In this document: one piece after another, positions 1 to 7,933 of the stretch
Numbering within the stretch: position 1 is the first letter of the stretch
Layout of the letters: each line of letters begins with the position of its first letter
From: Paenibacillus silvestris
GTDB taxonomy: Bacteria; Bacillota; Bacilli; Paenibacillales; NBRC-103111
NCBI RefSeq assembly: GCF_009882985.1
Contig: NZ_WTUZ01000005.1
Span: forward strand, 1-64,000
DNA length: 64,000 nucleotides
Reading direction: 5' to 3'
The notes under the pieces: generated by a model
Databases searched by the model: none
What the model was told of the DNA's origin: nothing
What the model saw: the letters and a program-made list of their open reading frames with translations, nothing else
Made by a program: the position numbers and the translations under genes

Positions 1-75
1 ACTTTTGACTCCTTCAGTACCATTCTGATACCTTTGAATGGCCTTCAATTTCTCATCTAAACTGAAATTAGACAA
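1..75 (-). CDS. IS3-family transposase OrfA, N-terminal 25 codons (partial)
   Basis: A TTG start at 75 is preceded by GGAGGTG with good spacing on the minus strand. The frame stays open to the window edge and encodes SNFSLDEKLKAIQRY followed by QNGTEGVKS. This matches the usual opening of the small helix-turn-helix transposase subunit of IS150-like elements (F-S-x-E-x-K-L-x-A-V-x-R-Y-x-x-G). In this family OrfA binds the ends and OrfAB, made by frameshifting, carries the DDE active site. Only the start is visible. Confidence 0.55.
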   Translation of the reverse strand, partial: MSNFSLDEKLKAIQRYQNGTEGVKS

Positions 76-122
76 AAAAACTGCACCTCCATTGTTAGTG
101 GTGTCTAACAAATGGGGTGCAG
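73..122 (-). terminator. Hairpin with T-run, possible terminator of the 5'-nucleotidase gene
   Basis: Arms CTGCACCTCCATTGTTAG (81-98) and CTAACAAATGGGGTGCAG (105-122) pair almost fully. On the minus strand the hairpin is followed by seven T. It lies about 50 bp after the nucleotidase stop, so it could end that transcript, although it is also the leader of the insertion sequence. Confidence 0.5.
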
Positions 123-170
123 TTCACTGTGGGATAGGCTGCCTTTAGCAATTGAGCTTACTAATTGGAA

Positions 171-2153
171 TTACTGATTAAGAAGAGACGAGATGACATG
201 TGCGACTTCGGCTCTTGTTGCTGCTTCCTTAGGAGCAAAAAGATTGTCTGGCCTGCCGCTTAGTAGCCCCGCTTTAGCCAAACTAGACACAGCCGGTTTC
301 GCAATAGCAGTAATTTGGGCATCATCTGAAAAAGGCGATACTTCCGTGGATGTCAGCTGTTTGCCAGTTTTGGTTTCATAGATCCACTTCATCGTAAGTG
401 CCATTTCTTCCCTAGTAAAGGGACTTTTCGGCTCTGAACCAACTAATCCAATTGCTTTTTCAACAGTCATTTGATCAACATTAAGAGCTTTGGCAAGGAA
501 ATCGGTAACTTCACCGTGTGTGACCAATTGAGTTGGAGCATAGCGTACATTGTCCACACCGCCGATGATACCTTTGTTGCTGAGTTGATAAATTTCCTTT
601 GCTGCCCAATGATCAGGTGCGATGTCCACAAATCCCTTCACATGGATGCGACCTTCCGCTTTCGCTTGAATCGTTTCGAACTTTTTGGCGTAGGCCACAA
701 GTAGTTCAACATCGGTAAGGGCTTCATTTGCTCCCACCAAAGTTTTCGCATCGCCGAACATGGTGTATTTATCTCCGCCTGTATACATGTAGTTGGAGAG
801 AGCTAATTTATAGACCTGCTGCTTGTTCAAAGGCTGACCATTTATCGTTACATTTTCAACTCGTTGGCCAACGGGTTTGGTCGTATCGTACGAGTAGCTG
901 GTGCCTGCAGATACCTGTAGAAAACCGCCTGCAAGCTTATCGACTGCGGAAACGCTCGTTTCGAGGGCAGCAGCTACCATATCTCCGGTCACTTCTGCTA
1001 CCACAATTTTGTTGCCGAATGGCAGAATCGATTTCGCGTCTTTGAGTGTAAAATTCCCTTTGGTAGAACTTGCACGGATACCGCCGCCGTTCGCAACTGC
1101 GATATCGGTCTTATAGTAATCCTTATAAGCATCAGCAATCAAGTCGCCAATCGCCGTTTCTTGGTAGCGAGATTCATGGTTGTCCCCATAGATCAAATCA
1201 TTTTCGGATATCGCGATCGTCTTATTTAATTCTTGATCAAGTTTGGATTGGTAATCCTTAGCCAGCGCAGCAAGCTTATCGTCTTCTTGAACAGTTTCAT
1301 CTACCTTCAGGATCTCATTCCCGAGAATTAGTTGACCATCTGCTGCTTTACTTACATGGAGACGAATGATAGAACCCATATTACCTTGAGGTGAGAAAAT
1401 ATATCTTTTTCCGGAGCCATCGAAGTCATAGACGAACGATTTTTCTTCTGCTTCTTCTTCTGTGAAAATAACACGGATGTCCGGCACTGCCTGTAAAAGC
1501 AACTTATCTTCTTGAACAGACTCTTGGGTTAGAGCGACGATTAAATCAGGTTTTTGTTCTTGTTTCAGCTTCTCAACAGTGGCTTTGGCGGATTCAATGA
1601 CATCAGATTGATGAACATTATCGTCCTGAGTCGTAGTATCCATCGCCGTTGTAAGACTGATGACGCCAATGCGGATGCCTTGTTTCTCATAAACTTTATA
1701 TTGTGGCACATTGCCAAAAGGCTTACCGTCTTTTCCAGTTAGATTGGAAGAGACCCATGTGAATTTCGAGGCTTTGACTAACTCAAGTGTATTGGCAGTG
1801 CCTGCATCAAAATCGTGTTGTCCGAAGTTAGCGAGGTCAATCGGGATTTGATTGAATGCTTCCACCATCGGAAACCCTTTGAATACACCTCCAAACAGTG
1901 TTCCTCCGCCGAGATCGCCGCCGAATGCTATGATTTTGTCGCCCTGTATACGATCAATCAATGTTTTAATCCTCGCCACTCCACCACGTGTGCCGAGTTT
2001 GTCGACAACGGGATTGATTTCATGACCGTCGTTGAAGTACAGAAATGAAACATTGCCTGCAGGTAATGACTCTGCGTGGACGGTTCCATTGCTTCCGTGC
2101 GGCAGTGTGAGGAGGATAGAGGAAAGTAGGATGACAGGAATGATTTTCTTCAT
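171..2153 (-). CDS. Secreted 5'-nucleotidase/UshA-type metallophosphatase with C-terminal SLH repeats
   Basis: 660 aa. It opens with a signal peptide (about residues 1-28, ending HAES). The calcineurin-type metallophosphatase domain follows, with NDGHE at 41-45, GGD at 78-80 and GQHDFD at 111-116; the last stands where the family usually has GNHE/GNHD. The 5'-nucleotidase C-terminal substrate domain has NGGGIRA near 355-361. Two S-layer-homology repeats follow, at about 508-550 and 602-655. Family knowledge points to dephosphorylation of extracellular nucleotides by a metal centre. The SLH repeats should hold the enzyme on the cell wall polymer. AAAGAGG precedes the ATG. No operon partner is seen. 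Confidence 0.85.
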   Translation of the reverse strand: MKKIIPVILLSSILLTLPHGSNGTVHAESLPAGNVSFLYFNDGHEINPVVDKLGTRGGVARIKTLIDRIQGDKIIAFGGDLGGGTLFGGVFKGFPMVEAFNQIPIDLANFGQHDFDAGTANTLELVKASKFTWVSSNLTGKDGKPFGNVPQYKVYEKQGIRIGVISLTTAMDTTTQDDNVHQSDVIESAKATVEKLKQEQKPDLIVALTQESVQEDKLLLQAVPDIRVIFTEEEAEEKSFVYDFDGSGKRYIFSPQGNMGSIIRLHVSKAADGQLILGNEILKVDETVQEDDKLAALAKDYQSKLDQELNKTIAISENDLIYGDNHESRYQETAIGDLIADAYKDYYKTDIAVANGGGIRASSTKGNFTLKDAKSILPFGNKIVVAEVTGDMVAAALETSVSAVDKLAGGFLQVSAGTSYSYDTTKPVGQRVENVTINGQPLNKQQVYKLALSNYMYTGGDKYTMFGDAKTLVGANEALTDVELLVAYAKKFETIQAKAEGRIHVKGFVDIAPDHWAAKEIYQLSNKGIIGGVDNVRYAPTQLVTHGEVTDFLAKALNVDQMTVEKAIGLVGSEPKSPFTREEMALTMKWIYETKTGKQLTSTEVSPFSDDAQITAIAKPAVSSLAKAGLLSGRPDNLFAPKEAATRAEVAHVISSLLNQ

Positions 2154-2279
2154 GGAGTACCTCTTTCTTTTCTAGTTTTATGGGCAGTTACTTTTTCCGC
2201 ATGGTTAACTTTACCTTTTCTATGTTTGGGAGATGTATGTGCGTTATGAAGAATTGGTAAACGATAGCGTAAAAAACAC

Positions 2280-2314
2280 GAAAGAGGCTGTCCGATCAAA
2301 CGGCAGCCTCTTTC
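2280..2314 (-). terminator. GGCTGCCG-type hairpin terminator
   Basis: GAAAGAGGCTG and CAGCCTCTTTC form a strong stem just after the small gene at 2332-2493. It has the same AGGCTGCCG core seen in several other intergenic hairpins of the window. Confidence 0.6.
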
Positions 2315-2331
2315 GTTAACTAGTAGATTTA

Positions 2332-2493
2332 TTAAGATTTCTTTATTGTGTAGAATCCATACTGTTCGATTTCATCTATTGCCTTACGTCCAAAAGACTC
2401 AATAAGTTCATCGGCTCGGATTTTCGTACCTCCAAGTGCAATCCCGTCCCAGCGTACAATTCTTCCGTCCTTAACCAAATAATACTCATCCAT
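2332..2493 (-). CDS. Small hypothetical protein, 53 aa
   Basis: An ATG at 2493 follows a clear GGGAGG site and opens a 53-residue frame starting MDEYYLVKDGRIVRWDG and ending YGFYTIKKS. It has no signal peptide or membrane segment and is mildly charged. The hairpin at 2280-2314 follows the stop. The combination of ribosome binding site, compact frame and terminator makes it a likely real gene. I do not recognise its family. Confidence 0.6.
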   Translation of the reverse strand: MDEYYLVKDGRIVRWDGIALGGTKIRADELIESFGRKAIDEIEQYGFYTIKKS

Positions 2494-2709
2494 ATTGTAG
2501 CCTCCCAAATAACATTTTGGAAATCCGTTTATTCGCGTACGCAGAATAATCTGCCTATCCGTATTTTAACATTATTTTGCATTCCATGCACCCTGGAAAG
2601 CTGGGCCTGCTGGCCCAGTGGAGATATCGCTTTCGCCAATCTCCGCTATGTAACCAAAGTAATAAAAGGTCAACCATTCATCTGGCTGACCTCATTCAGC
2701 ATCGCGGCC

Positions 2710-3261
2710 TTACTTACTGAAAAAAACGATTTGGAGCAAGTCCTGAATCAAATGCCTAAGCTCAATCGAACTCTTAGAAACTGTTTTATACCCTCGTAAT
2801 GCACCTGTAACGAGTTGTGCCAACCTCGCTGAAGATACTCCATTTGCTGAACTGGGGTGAACTTCAAGTAAGGTAGACAGCAATGCTTCCAGTTTTCCAT
2901 AGCTTGTGTCTAGCGCCTCCCGCGCAAACTGATACGAGCTGTCTGTTATTTCTTTATACTCCGGTGAAAGCAGTGAATTATCAAAATCACGAATCGACCA
3001 TACTTCAAGCGCATACAAAATTTTCTCTTCCGTTGTTTGTTGGGACAACAGACCCTTATTGATCTCCTCCAGGAGAATATCGCCGTGATGAACAATCGCG
3101 GCGTTAAATATTTCCTCCTTACTTTTAAAATACAGGTAGAGACCTGCACGAGAAATACCTGCAGTCTCAGCAATTTCATTCATTGATACCCGTTTGTAAC
3201 CGAACTTGAAAAACACCTTTAAAGCTACGGCAACTATATCCAATCTCTTATTAGTATCCAT
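2710..3261 (-). CDS. TetR/AcrR-family transcriptional repressor
   Basis: 183 aa. The N-terminal helix-turn-helix is typical (about residues 9-55: MNEIAETAGISRAGLYLYFKSKEE). The C-terminal ligand domain is not assigned. It is divergent from the short-chain dehydrogenase at 3366. A palindrome at 3315-3338 in the 105-bp intergenic region is a good operator candidate. The likely role is ligand-relieved repression of the dehydrogenase and of itself; the inducer is unknown. Confidence 0.85.
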   Translation of the reverse strand: MDTNKRLDIVAVALKVFFKFGYKRVSMNEIAETAGISRAGLYLYFKSKEEIFNAAIVHHGDILLEEINKGLLSQQTTEEKILYALEVWSIRDFDNSLLSPEYKEITDSSYQFAREALDTSYGKLEALLSTLLEVHPSSANGVSSARLAQLVTGALRGYKTVSKSSIELRHLIQDLLQIVFFSK

Positions 3262-3314
3262 ATCTCTATTTTAAACACTTTACAAACTTTGTCCACTTGT
3301 ATAGTATAGACATA

Positions 3315-3338
3315 TAGACATTTTATGATTTATGTCTA
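3315..3338. promoter_or_regulatory. Candidate TetR operator palindrome
   Basis: TAGACAT, 10 bp, ATGTCTA: perfect 7-bp arms between divergent tetR and SDR genes, overlapping the likely promoter of the SDR gene (TTGTCC upstream, TATAGA near 3313). Operator function is inferred from position and symmetry. Confidence 0.5.
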
Positions 3339-3365
3339 AAAACACTTTAAAGGAGCAAACAACCT

Positions 3366-4346
3366 ATGATGACCGAACAAAAACAATTGCTATCTGGATT
3401 CGGGCCCGACACGACCGCTCAAGAAGTGCTTGCTGGACAAGACCTTAGTGGAAAAGTGGCCATTGTTACTGGTGGACATGGAGGAATTGGTTTAGAAACA
3501 ACGCGCGCGCTGGTAAGTGCGGGTGCAACCGTCATTGTCGGCGCACGTGATGTGAATAAAGCACAAGAAGTTCTTGCTTCACTGAAAAATACTGAAGTAA
3601 TCAAGCTCGACCTTTCGAATCCCGCTTCCATCGATGAGTTTGTCGCTATCTTCCTGCGTTCGAATCGCGCGCTTGACATTCTGATTCTGAATGCAGGTGT
3701 TAGCTTCCCACCGACAATAAAAGACGCGCGGGGATTTGATACCCATTTCGCGACGAATTACTTGGGACATTTTCAACTGACGATAGGTTTATGGGAAGCG
3801 CTGAAGCGCTCGGGGAACGCTCGTGTCGTTGCGCTTTCGTCGGTAGGCCATATGACAGGGCCAATCGATTTCGATGACCTGCACTTCACTAAGAGGTCAT
3901 ACGACAAGGCTGTTTCTTATGGTGAGTCGAAGACTGCGCTATCGTTGTTTGCTGTTGAACTTGATAAACGAGGACGCGAGCATGGCGTGCGCGCTTTTGC
4001 GGTTCATCCAGGAGCTATCCTGTCTGGGTTGACGAGACATTTGAGCAATGAGGATCTAGCAGCATGGGGCGTGATCAGGCATGAAGATGGTACCTTTACC
4101 TCATCCGGTGGCTTCAAAACAGCTGAACAGGGCGCCGCTACATCTGTATGGTGTGCAGTTAGCCCGATGCTATACGGCAAAGGAGGCGTTTATTGCGAAG
4201 ACGGTGATATCGCGGAGATCGTACCGTCAGATAGTCCGATGTTTCGAGGTGTCCGTTCGTGGGCGATCGATCCGGCGTCTGCCGAAAGGCTTTGGACGAT
4301 AAGTGAGGAGCTTCTGAACATTCCTCAAGGAATCATTCCTCGTTAA
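3366..4346 (+). CDS. Short-chain dehydrogenase/reductase (SDR), retinol-dehydrogenase-like
   Basis: 326 aa. The Rossmann dinucleotide motif TGGHGGIG is at 35-42, NAG at 109-111, the catalytic Ser in VALSSVGH at 158-159, and YGESK gives Tyr185 and Lys189. The extended length and C-terminal part resemble oxidoreductases annotated as retinol- or WW-domain-oxidoreductase-like. It should reduce or oxidise a small carbonyl/alcohol with NAD(P); the substrate cannot be told. AAGGAG lies 10-13 bp before a double ATG, so the start could be either Met. Probably controlled by the divergent TetR protein. Confidence 0.85.
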   Translation: MMTEQKQLLSGFGPDTTAQEVLAGQDLSGKVAIVTGGHGGIGLETTRALVSAGATVIVGARDVNKAQEVLASLKNTEVIKLDLSNPASIDEFVAIFLRSNRALDILILNAGVSFPPTIKDARGFDTHFATNYLGHFQLTIGLWEALKRSGNARVVALSSVGHMTGPIDFDDLHFTKRSYDKAVSYGESKTALSLFAVELDKRGREHGVRAFAVHPGAILSGLTRHLSNEDLAAWGVIRHEDGTFTSSGGFKTAEQGAATSVWCAVSPMLYGKGGVYCEDGDIAEIVPSDSPMFRGVRSWAIDPASAERLWTISEELLNIPQGIIPR

Positions 4347-4365
4347 ATTAGCGGGAACGCTAAAG

Positions 4366-4397
4366 AAGGAGCAAGCCTAAGTGGCTGCTCCTTTTTG
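4366..4397 (+). terminator. Rho-independent terminator
   Basis: AAGGAGCA and TGCTCCTT stem followed by TTT, directly after the SDR gene. Confidence 0.75.
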
Positions 4398-4454
4398 GGT
4401 TCTGAGGATAATAAAGAATAAAGAAGCACGATAAATGGTAAGACTATTTTAACA

Positions 4455-4790
4455 TCAATTCCTCAGAAACCAGACCTTAATAATGATATCATCCTTAACT
4501 TCATACATGGCCACTGCTTCCAAAATGGCGCCGTCTGCTAATCTGCCCGATATTTGCTCATGATCGATGACATATTTGCCGTGAATGATCCTTTTATCCA
4601 CCGTTGCCAACATATCAGGGTAGGTTTCAAATAATTTTTGATAACGTGATCTCATAGCCTCTTGGCCTTCCATAGTAAGCGTGTCAGGAAAGTCATATAT
4701 TTTCACATCTTCACTGTAGCATCCCATGAACAAGTCGATATTTTTATCGTTATAAGCTTGTAATTGTCTTTCTACTACTGAGTTTGCCAT
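4455..4790 (-). CDS. SnoaL/NTF2-like fold protein
   Basis: 111 aa from the ATG at 4790, chosen because TTTGGAGGAAAGAAC gives it a strong ribosome binding site; an upstream in-frame ATG at 4847 has none. The sequence pattern ERQLQAYNDKNIDLFMGCYS, then E-DV-IYDFP and a final HEQISG...WFLRN, is that of small nuclear-transport-factor-2-like domains often annotated as steroid-isomerase-like. A cytoplasmic ligand-binding or small-molecule enzyme role is possible but no catalytic residues can be assigned with confidence. Confidence 0.7.
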   Translation of the reverse strand: MANSVVERQLQAYNDKNIDLFMGCYSEDVKIYDFPDTLTMEGQEAMRSRYQKLFETYPDMLATVDKRIIHGKYVIDHEQISGRLADGAILEAVAMYEVKDDIIIKVWFLRN

Positions 4791-4908
4791 GTTCTTTCCT
4801 CCAAAATGATTGTCATTGTCAGTAGCTAGTATAAACGAATTAGACACTTAGTAGAAGTGGTGGGTTTACCTTTCCATTTGACAAACAAACGTATTTAAGA
4901 TATTTTAT

Positions 4909-4920
4909 ATGCTATAGCAT
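4909..4920. promoter_or_regulatory. MarR operator candidate, copy 1
   Basis: A perfect 12-bp palindrome ATGCTATAGCAT sits 33 bp before the marR start. The same 12 bp recurs at 5399-5410 before the DoxX gene, so both are probably bound by the MarR-family product. Confidence 0.7.
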
Positions 4921-4952
4921 GTATTAATTTGATAGAGAAAGGAGCACCTATC

Positions 4953-5378
4953 ATGGATTTAAATAATCTCACTGGTTTTCTTGTTCATCGTACAGATTTA
5001 AAAATGACTAATTTTTTCACGAAATTGCTTAAACAATATGAAGTAACGCCAGAGCAATGGGGGATCATCCTTGTCCTTGATACAGAAAGAGCAACGAGCC
5101 AGAAAGAGCTTGCTGAAGCCATTGATAGAGACCAAACCACAGTTGTGAGGATGATTTATTCGCTTGAAAAGAAAGAAATTGTGAGAAGAATACAGAATGA
5201 TTCGGATAAACGATCTCATAACTTGTACCTTAGTGACAAAGGGATGAGTCTCAAAACCAAACTTATGCCCATTGTAACAGCAGCTCATGAACATATTACC
5301 AAATATTTAAGCAACGATGAGATTCAGCAGTTACATGACCTGCTTGCTAAACTATATTCAACTGTAAAAGACGAATAA
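4953..5378 (+). CDS. MarR-family transcriptional regulator
   Basis: 141 aa from the ATG at 4953, which follows GGAG; an in-frame ATG at 4929 lies before that site. The winged helix-turn-helix is visible: VTPEQWGIILVLDTE, SQKELAEAIDRDQTTVVRMI (recognition helix), then a wing with RIQNDSDKRSHNLYLSDKG. The palindrome at 4909 upstream and its twin at 5399 indicate autoregulation and control of the downstream DoxX-family gene. Ligand unknown. Confidence 0.88.
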   Translation: MDLNNLTGFLVHRTDLKMTNFFTKLLKQYEVTPEQWGIILVLDTERATSQKELAEAIDRDQTTVVRMIYSLEKKEIVRRIQNDSDKRSHNLYLSDKGMSLKTKLMPIVTAAHEHITKYLSNDEIQQLHDLLAKLYSTVKDE

Positions 5379-5398
5379 AGCATCGGCACCTCAAATAT

Positions 5399-5410
5399 AT
5401 GCTATAGCAT
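5399..5410. promoter_or_regulatory. MarR operator candidate, copy 2
   Basis: Identical ATGCTATAGCAT palindrome, extended to ATATGCTATAGCATAT, about 45 bp before the DoxX-family gene. Confidence 0.7.
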
Positions 5411-5454
5411 ATAAATTATAAAAGATTAAAACCAGAAGGTGAGTGATAACAGGT

Positions 5455-5796
5455 ATGATCATTATTATTTTACAAATTATATTGGGTATTTTCTTTATGT
5501 TCACAGGAACGAGAATAATCTCAGGCAAAATGGCCAACGAGTTTAGTCGATTTGGGCTTCCGTCCTACTTTAATTTCTTAACAGGATTTTTTGAAATCAT
5601 AGGCTCAATTGGCATGATAGTAGGGATCTGGTATCCGATCGTAGCACTATTATCCGGATTACTTCTAGGAGCGACAATGCTGGCTGCAGCCTTCACTTTG
5701 GTTGTAATCGCGCGTGATCCATTTACAAAAGCGATTCCAGCAATCGTGTTATGTCTGCTTTCATTCGCGATTGCCCTTTATCATTTAGATCTCTGA
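5455..5796 (+). CDS. DoxX-family membrane protein
   Basis: 113 aa from the ATG at 5455; an in-frame GTG at 5443 is possible but lies too close to AGAAGG. Four hydrophobic segments are seen (about 1-20, 40-60, 65-90, 93-112), with the family-like opening LQIILGIFFMFTGTRIISGK. DoxX-like proteins are small membrane proteins, some linked to thiol/quinone redox stress. Placement under the same palindrome as marR suggests induction by a stress compound. Confidence 0.75.
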   Translation: MIIIILQIILGIFFMFTGTRIISGKMANEFSRFGLPSYFNFLTGFFEIIGSIGMIVGIWYPIVALLSGLLLGATMLAAAFTLVVIARDPFTKAIPAIVLCLLSFAIALYHLDL

Positions 5797-5814
5797 AAGT
5801 GAATCTAAAGAGCG

Positions 5815-5849
5815 AGAAGAGGCTGCCGGATCATACGGCAGCCTTCCTT
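5815..5849. terminator. Bidirectional GGCTGCCG hairpin
   Basis: GAGGCTGCCG and CGGCAGCCTTC stem between the convergent DoxX and hydrolase genes; it can end both transcripts. Confidence 0.65.
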
Positions 5850-6758
5850 TCACACTTGGCTAACTTGTTGATACCACCGTTGCAGTTCTTGACCGATGTC
5901 ATGGGGGTTCTCCTCAACTAAATGATGGTAACCCTTGCCGATATCAAAAGTTGTCAAATTCTGTAGATTTGACTTGCACCAGCTAATTTGCGGTTCGCGA
6001 ATGGTACATCCAGGAGCAGCGTAAAACAGGATTTTCGGTATAGAGGTCTCTGTGAACCATGTATTGCGTAAAAGCACGGCTTGTACGACTTCACTTGGTT
6101 TACCTTCTATAGGTATTTGGTTTGGAAACACCCACATCGGTTTTCTTTTGTCATGATTCTTGAAAGGCTCGCGATAGTGCTCATGTTCGTCTGCAGTCAA
6201 AGTCCGGTTCATGATGATCGTAGGCATACCTTCAACGAATACGCTTTTATCCCGCATCAAAGGCCATCCTAGCTCGGGATCGCGCAGCGTCTGAAAAAGC
6301 TCTTTCGCTTCAGCAGGCGTAAACGCTGTCCAAGACGGACATGGATATAAGGCTTGCGGTTCAATCATCGCAACGGCTTTCACCTGATCCGGGTGATTCA
6401 TAGCATACTGTAAACCAATCGCCATTCCCCAATCATGCCCGACGAGAACAAAATTCGTAAGACCTAATTTTTCGATAAACTGGCTAATATAATCGACATG
6501 CTCCAAGAAAGTGTAGCCAATATCTGGCTTATCGGATCGTCCCATCCCAATCAGATCGACAGCTATACAGCGGGCGGATTGCTGAAGATAAGGAATGATA
6601 TTTCTCCACATGTAGGACCATGTTGGGTTGCCGTGCAAGAATAAGATAGGATTTCCTGACCCCTGATCGATATAATGCAATTGTTGACCATTTACCTCAA
6701 GAAAACGGGACTCGAAGGGATAATTTATTCCAATTGGAAGGTTCACATGGTTAGACAT
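5850..6758 (-). CDS. Haloalkane dehalogenase-like alpha/beta hydrolase (DhaA/Renilla-luciferase subfamily)
   Basis: 302 aa with the full haloalkane dehalogenase signature as known for DhaA: HGNPTWSYMWR (oxyanion/halide Asn44), GHDWG with nucleophile Asp109 and halide-binding Trp110, Glu133 in MIEP as catalytic acid, and His278 in KGYHHLVEE. DLIGMGRSDKPD and HYREPF also match that family. These enzymes hydrolyse carbon-halogen bonds of small haloalkanes; the close relative Renilla luciferase shares the motifs, so the natural substrate is uncertain. Cytoplasmic, no signal peptide. The AraC-type gene behind it (6892-7746) lies in the same direction and may regulate it. Confidence 0.85.
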   Translation of the reverse strand: MSNHVNLPIGINYPFESRFLEVNGQQLHYIDQGSGNPILFLHGNPTWSYMWRNIIPYLQQSARCIAVDLIGMGRSDKPDIGYTFLEHVDYISQFIEKLGLTNFVLVGHDWGMAIGLQYAMNHPDQVKAVAMIEPQALYPCPSWTAFTPAEAKELFQTLRDPELGWPLMRDKSVFVEGMPTIIMNRTLTADEHEHYREPFKNHDKRKPMWVFPNQIPIEGKPSEVVQAVLLRNTWFTETSIPKILFYAAPGCTIREPQISWCKSNLQNLTTFDIGKGYHHLVEENPHDIGQELQRWYQQVSQV

Positions 6759-6891
6759 ACTGCCGCAGCTCCTTTATATATGATGTTTCTACGTGATAAT
6801 TGTAATCTTAAAAATAAGATACCCCATTGTAGAAAAGCGTCAATTTATAAAAAGTGAAAAAGTATTCCAATTGAAAAAGGGAATGCTTTTC

Positions 6892-7746
6892 TTATTGGTA
6901 CATGGTATCTTTCGAGTCTGAAAGTCTGTTGTTTTCGCCAAAAGTTTGGGCCAACTCCGGCTGAACTTCATGACGGAAAAATTGTTCAGGCGAACAACCC
7001 GTGAACGCTTTAAAGTCGTGTACGAAATGAGCATGATCCGTGAAATTGCAAGCTTGAACGATATCCAGGTAATCGCGGCCAGACTTTCTCAGATGAATAG
7101 TGTGCTGGAAACGAACAATATTGGCAAATTTTTTGGGTGTGATCCCGATAATATCGTTAAATTTGCGTTCGAGCGTCCGTTTACCCACAAAAAAATCCTC
7201 CGCCAACTGCTTAATCGAAACATCCCCATTATGCGCTTGAATCTGTTTGGCGACTTGCAGAATCAATCGTTCTTCCGATTCCTGTTCCATAACCGATACC
7301 AAGAAGGCTTGTACAAGGGCAATTCGACCGTGCATATTCGTTGCTTCGCTAAGCCGCTCCTCCATCTCGGAAACCAGATGCTTCGGGAAAATAAGTGAAA
7401 GATCTAGGTTAGCATCCCGAAAATCGTGAATCGGATAGGAGGTGAAAGCCTTCAAACCACCTGGTTTGAACCGCACAATGATCGTTCCGACACGTCCAGT
7501 GCTTACATATTCCTTGAACGTAGTTTGCAGACCTGTTAAGCCGCTAGTACCTAATAAATTCTCTTTATTGTTCTCAATCACTTTCATTCGATTTCCATAT
7601 TGGATGCCAATAACGGCAAGTGTTGAAGGCAGAACCTTAACGGGGTTCCGATTCGCATAATTGATCGAGTTAAAGTCCTCTTGAACCAAAAGGCTGTCAA
7701 TATAATCGCTAAGCTGCGAAATGGGGCGGAATTGTTGTAGCAACAT
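6892..7746 (-). CDS. AraC-family transcriptional regulator with N-terminal DUF6597-like domain
   Basis: 284 aa from the ATG at 7746 (AAAGGATGC upstream); a TTG at 7752 is less likely. The C-terminal AraC helix-turn-helix pair covers about 180-265: QLAEDFFVGKRTLERKFND, GITPKKFANIVRFQ, DIVQACNFTDHAHFVHDF and FTGCSPEQF. The N-terminal half has the small-ligand-sensing pattern of this subgroup (GNRM...FKPGGLKAF). It lies just upstream of the dehalogenase-like gene in the same direction, a likely target. Confidence 0.82.
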   Translation of the reverse strand: MLLQQFRPISQLSDYIDSLLVQEDFNSINYANRNPVKVLPSTLAVIGIQYGNRMKVIENNKENLLGTSGLTGLQTTFKEYVSTGRVGTIIVRFKPGGLKAFTSYPIHDFRDANLDLSLIFPKHLVSEMEERLSEATNMHGRIALVQAFLVSVMEQESEERLILQVAKQIQAHNGDVSIKQLAEDFFVGKRTLERKFNDIIGITPKKFANIVRFQHTIHLRKSGRDYLDIVQACNFTDHAHFVHDFKAFTGCSPEQFFRHEVQPELAQTFGENNRLSDSKDTMYQ

Positions 7747-7933
7747 AGGCAAGCATCCTTTCTAAGTCCGGCAAGACCCTATAATTCTATAACAGTTATA
7801 TTCAAAATCAAATGCAAGGATTTACTGCGAATTAAAAATAGTAAGTCATGTAGTCTATTGTTCCTGTCTAAGCAGCATCGCTCTGAATTTACTATATAAC
7901 AGATAGTTAATTCTTATCGATTGAGGTGATAGA

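Larger units (their letters stand above)
1..126 (-). mobile_element. Left end of an IS3-family (IS150-like) insertion sequence, truncated by window edge
   Basis: Read on the minus strand, the element begins near 126 with TGAACTGCACCCC, followed by an imperfect hairpin (arms 81-98 and 105-122) and then a transposase start. A TG-start terminus with an ACTGCACCC-type tip lying about 50 bp before the first transposase gene is typical of IS150-group elements. The other end lies outside the window, so target duplication and completeness cannot be judged. The family call is from memory of the terminus and the protein start, not from a search. Confidence 0.6.
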
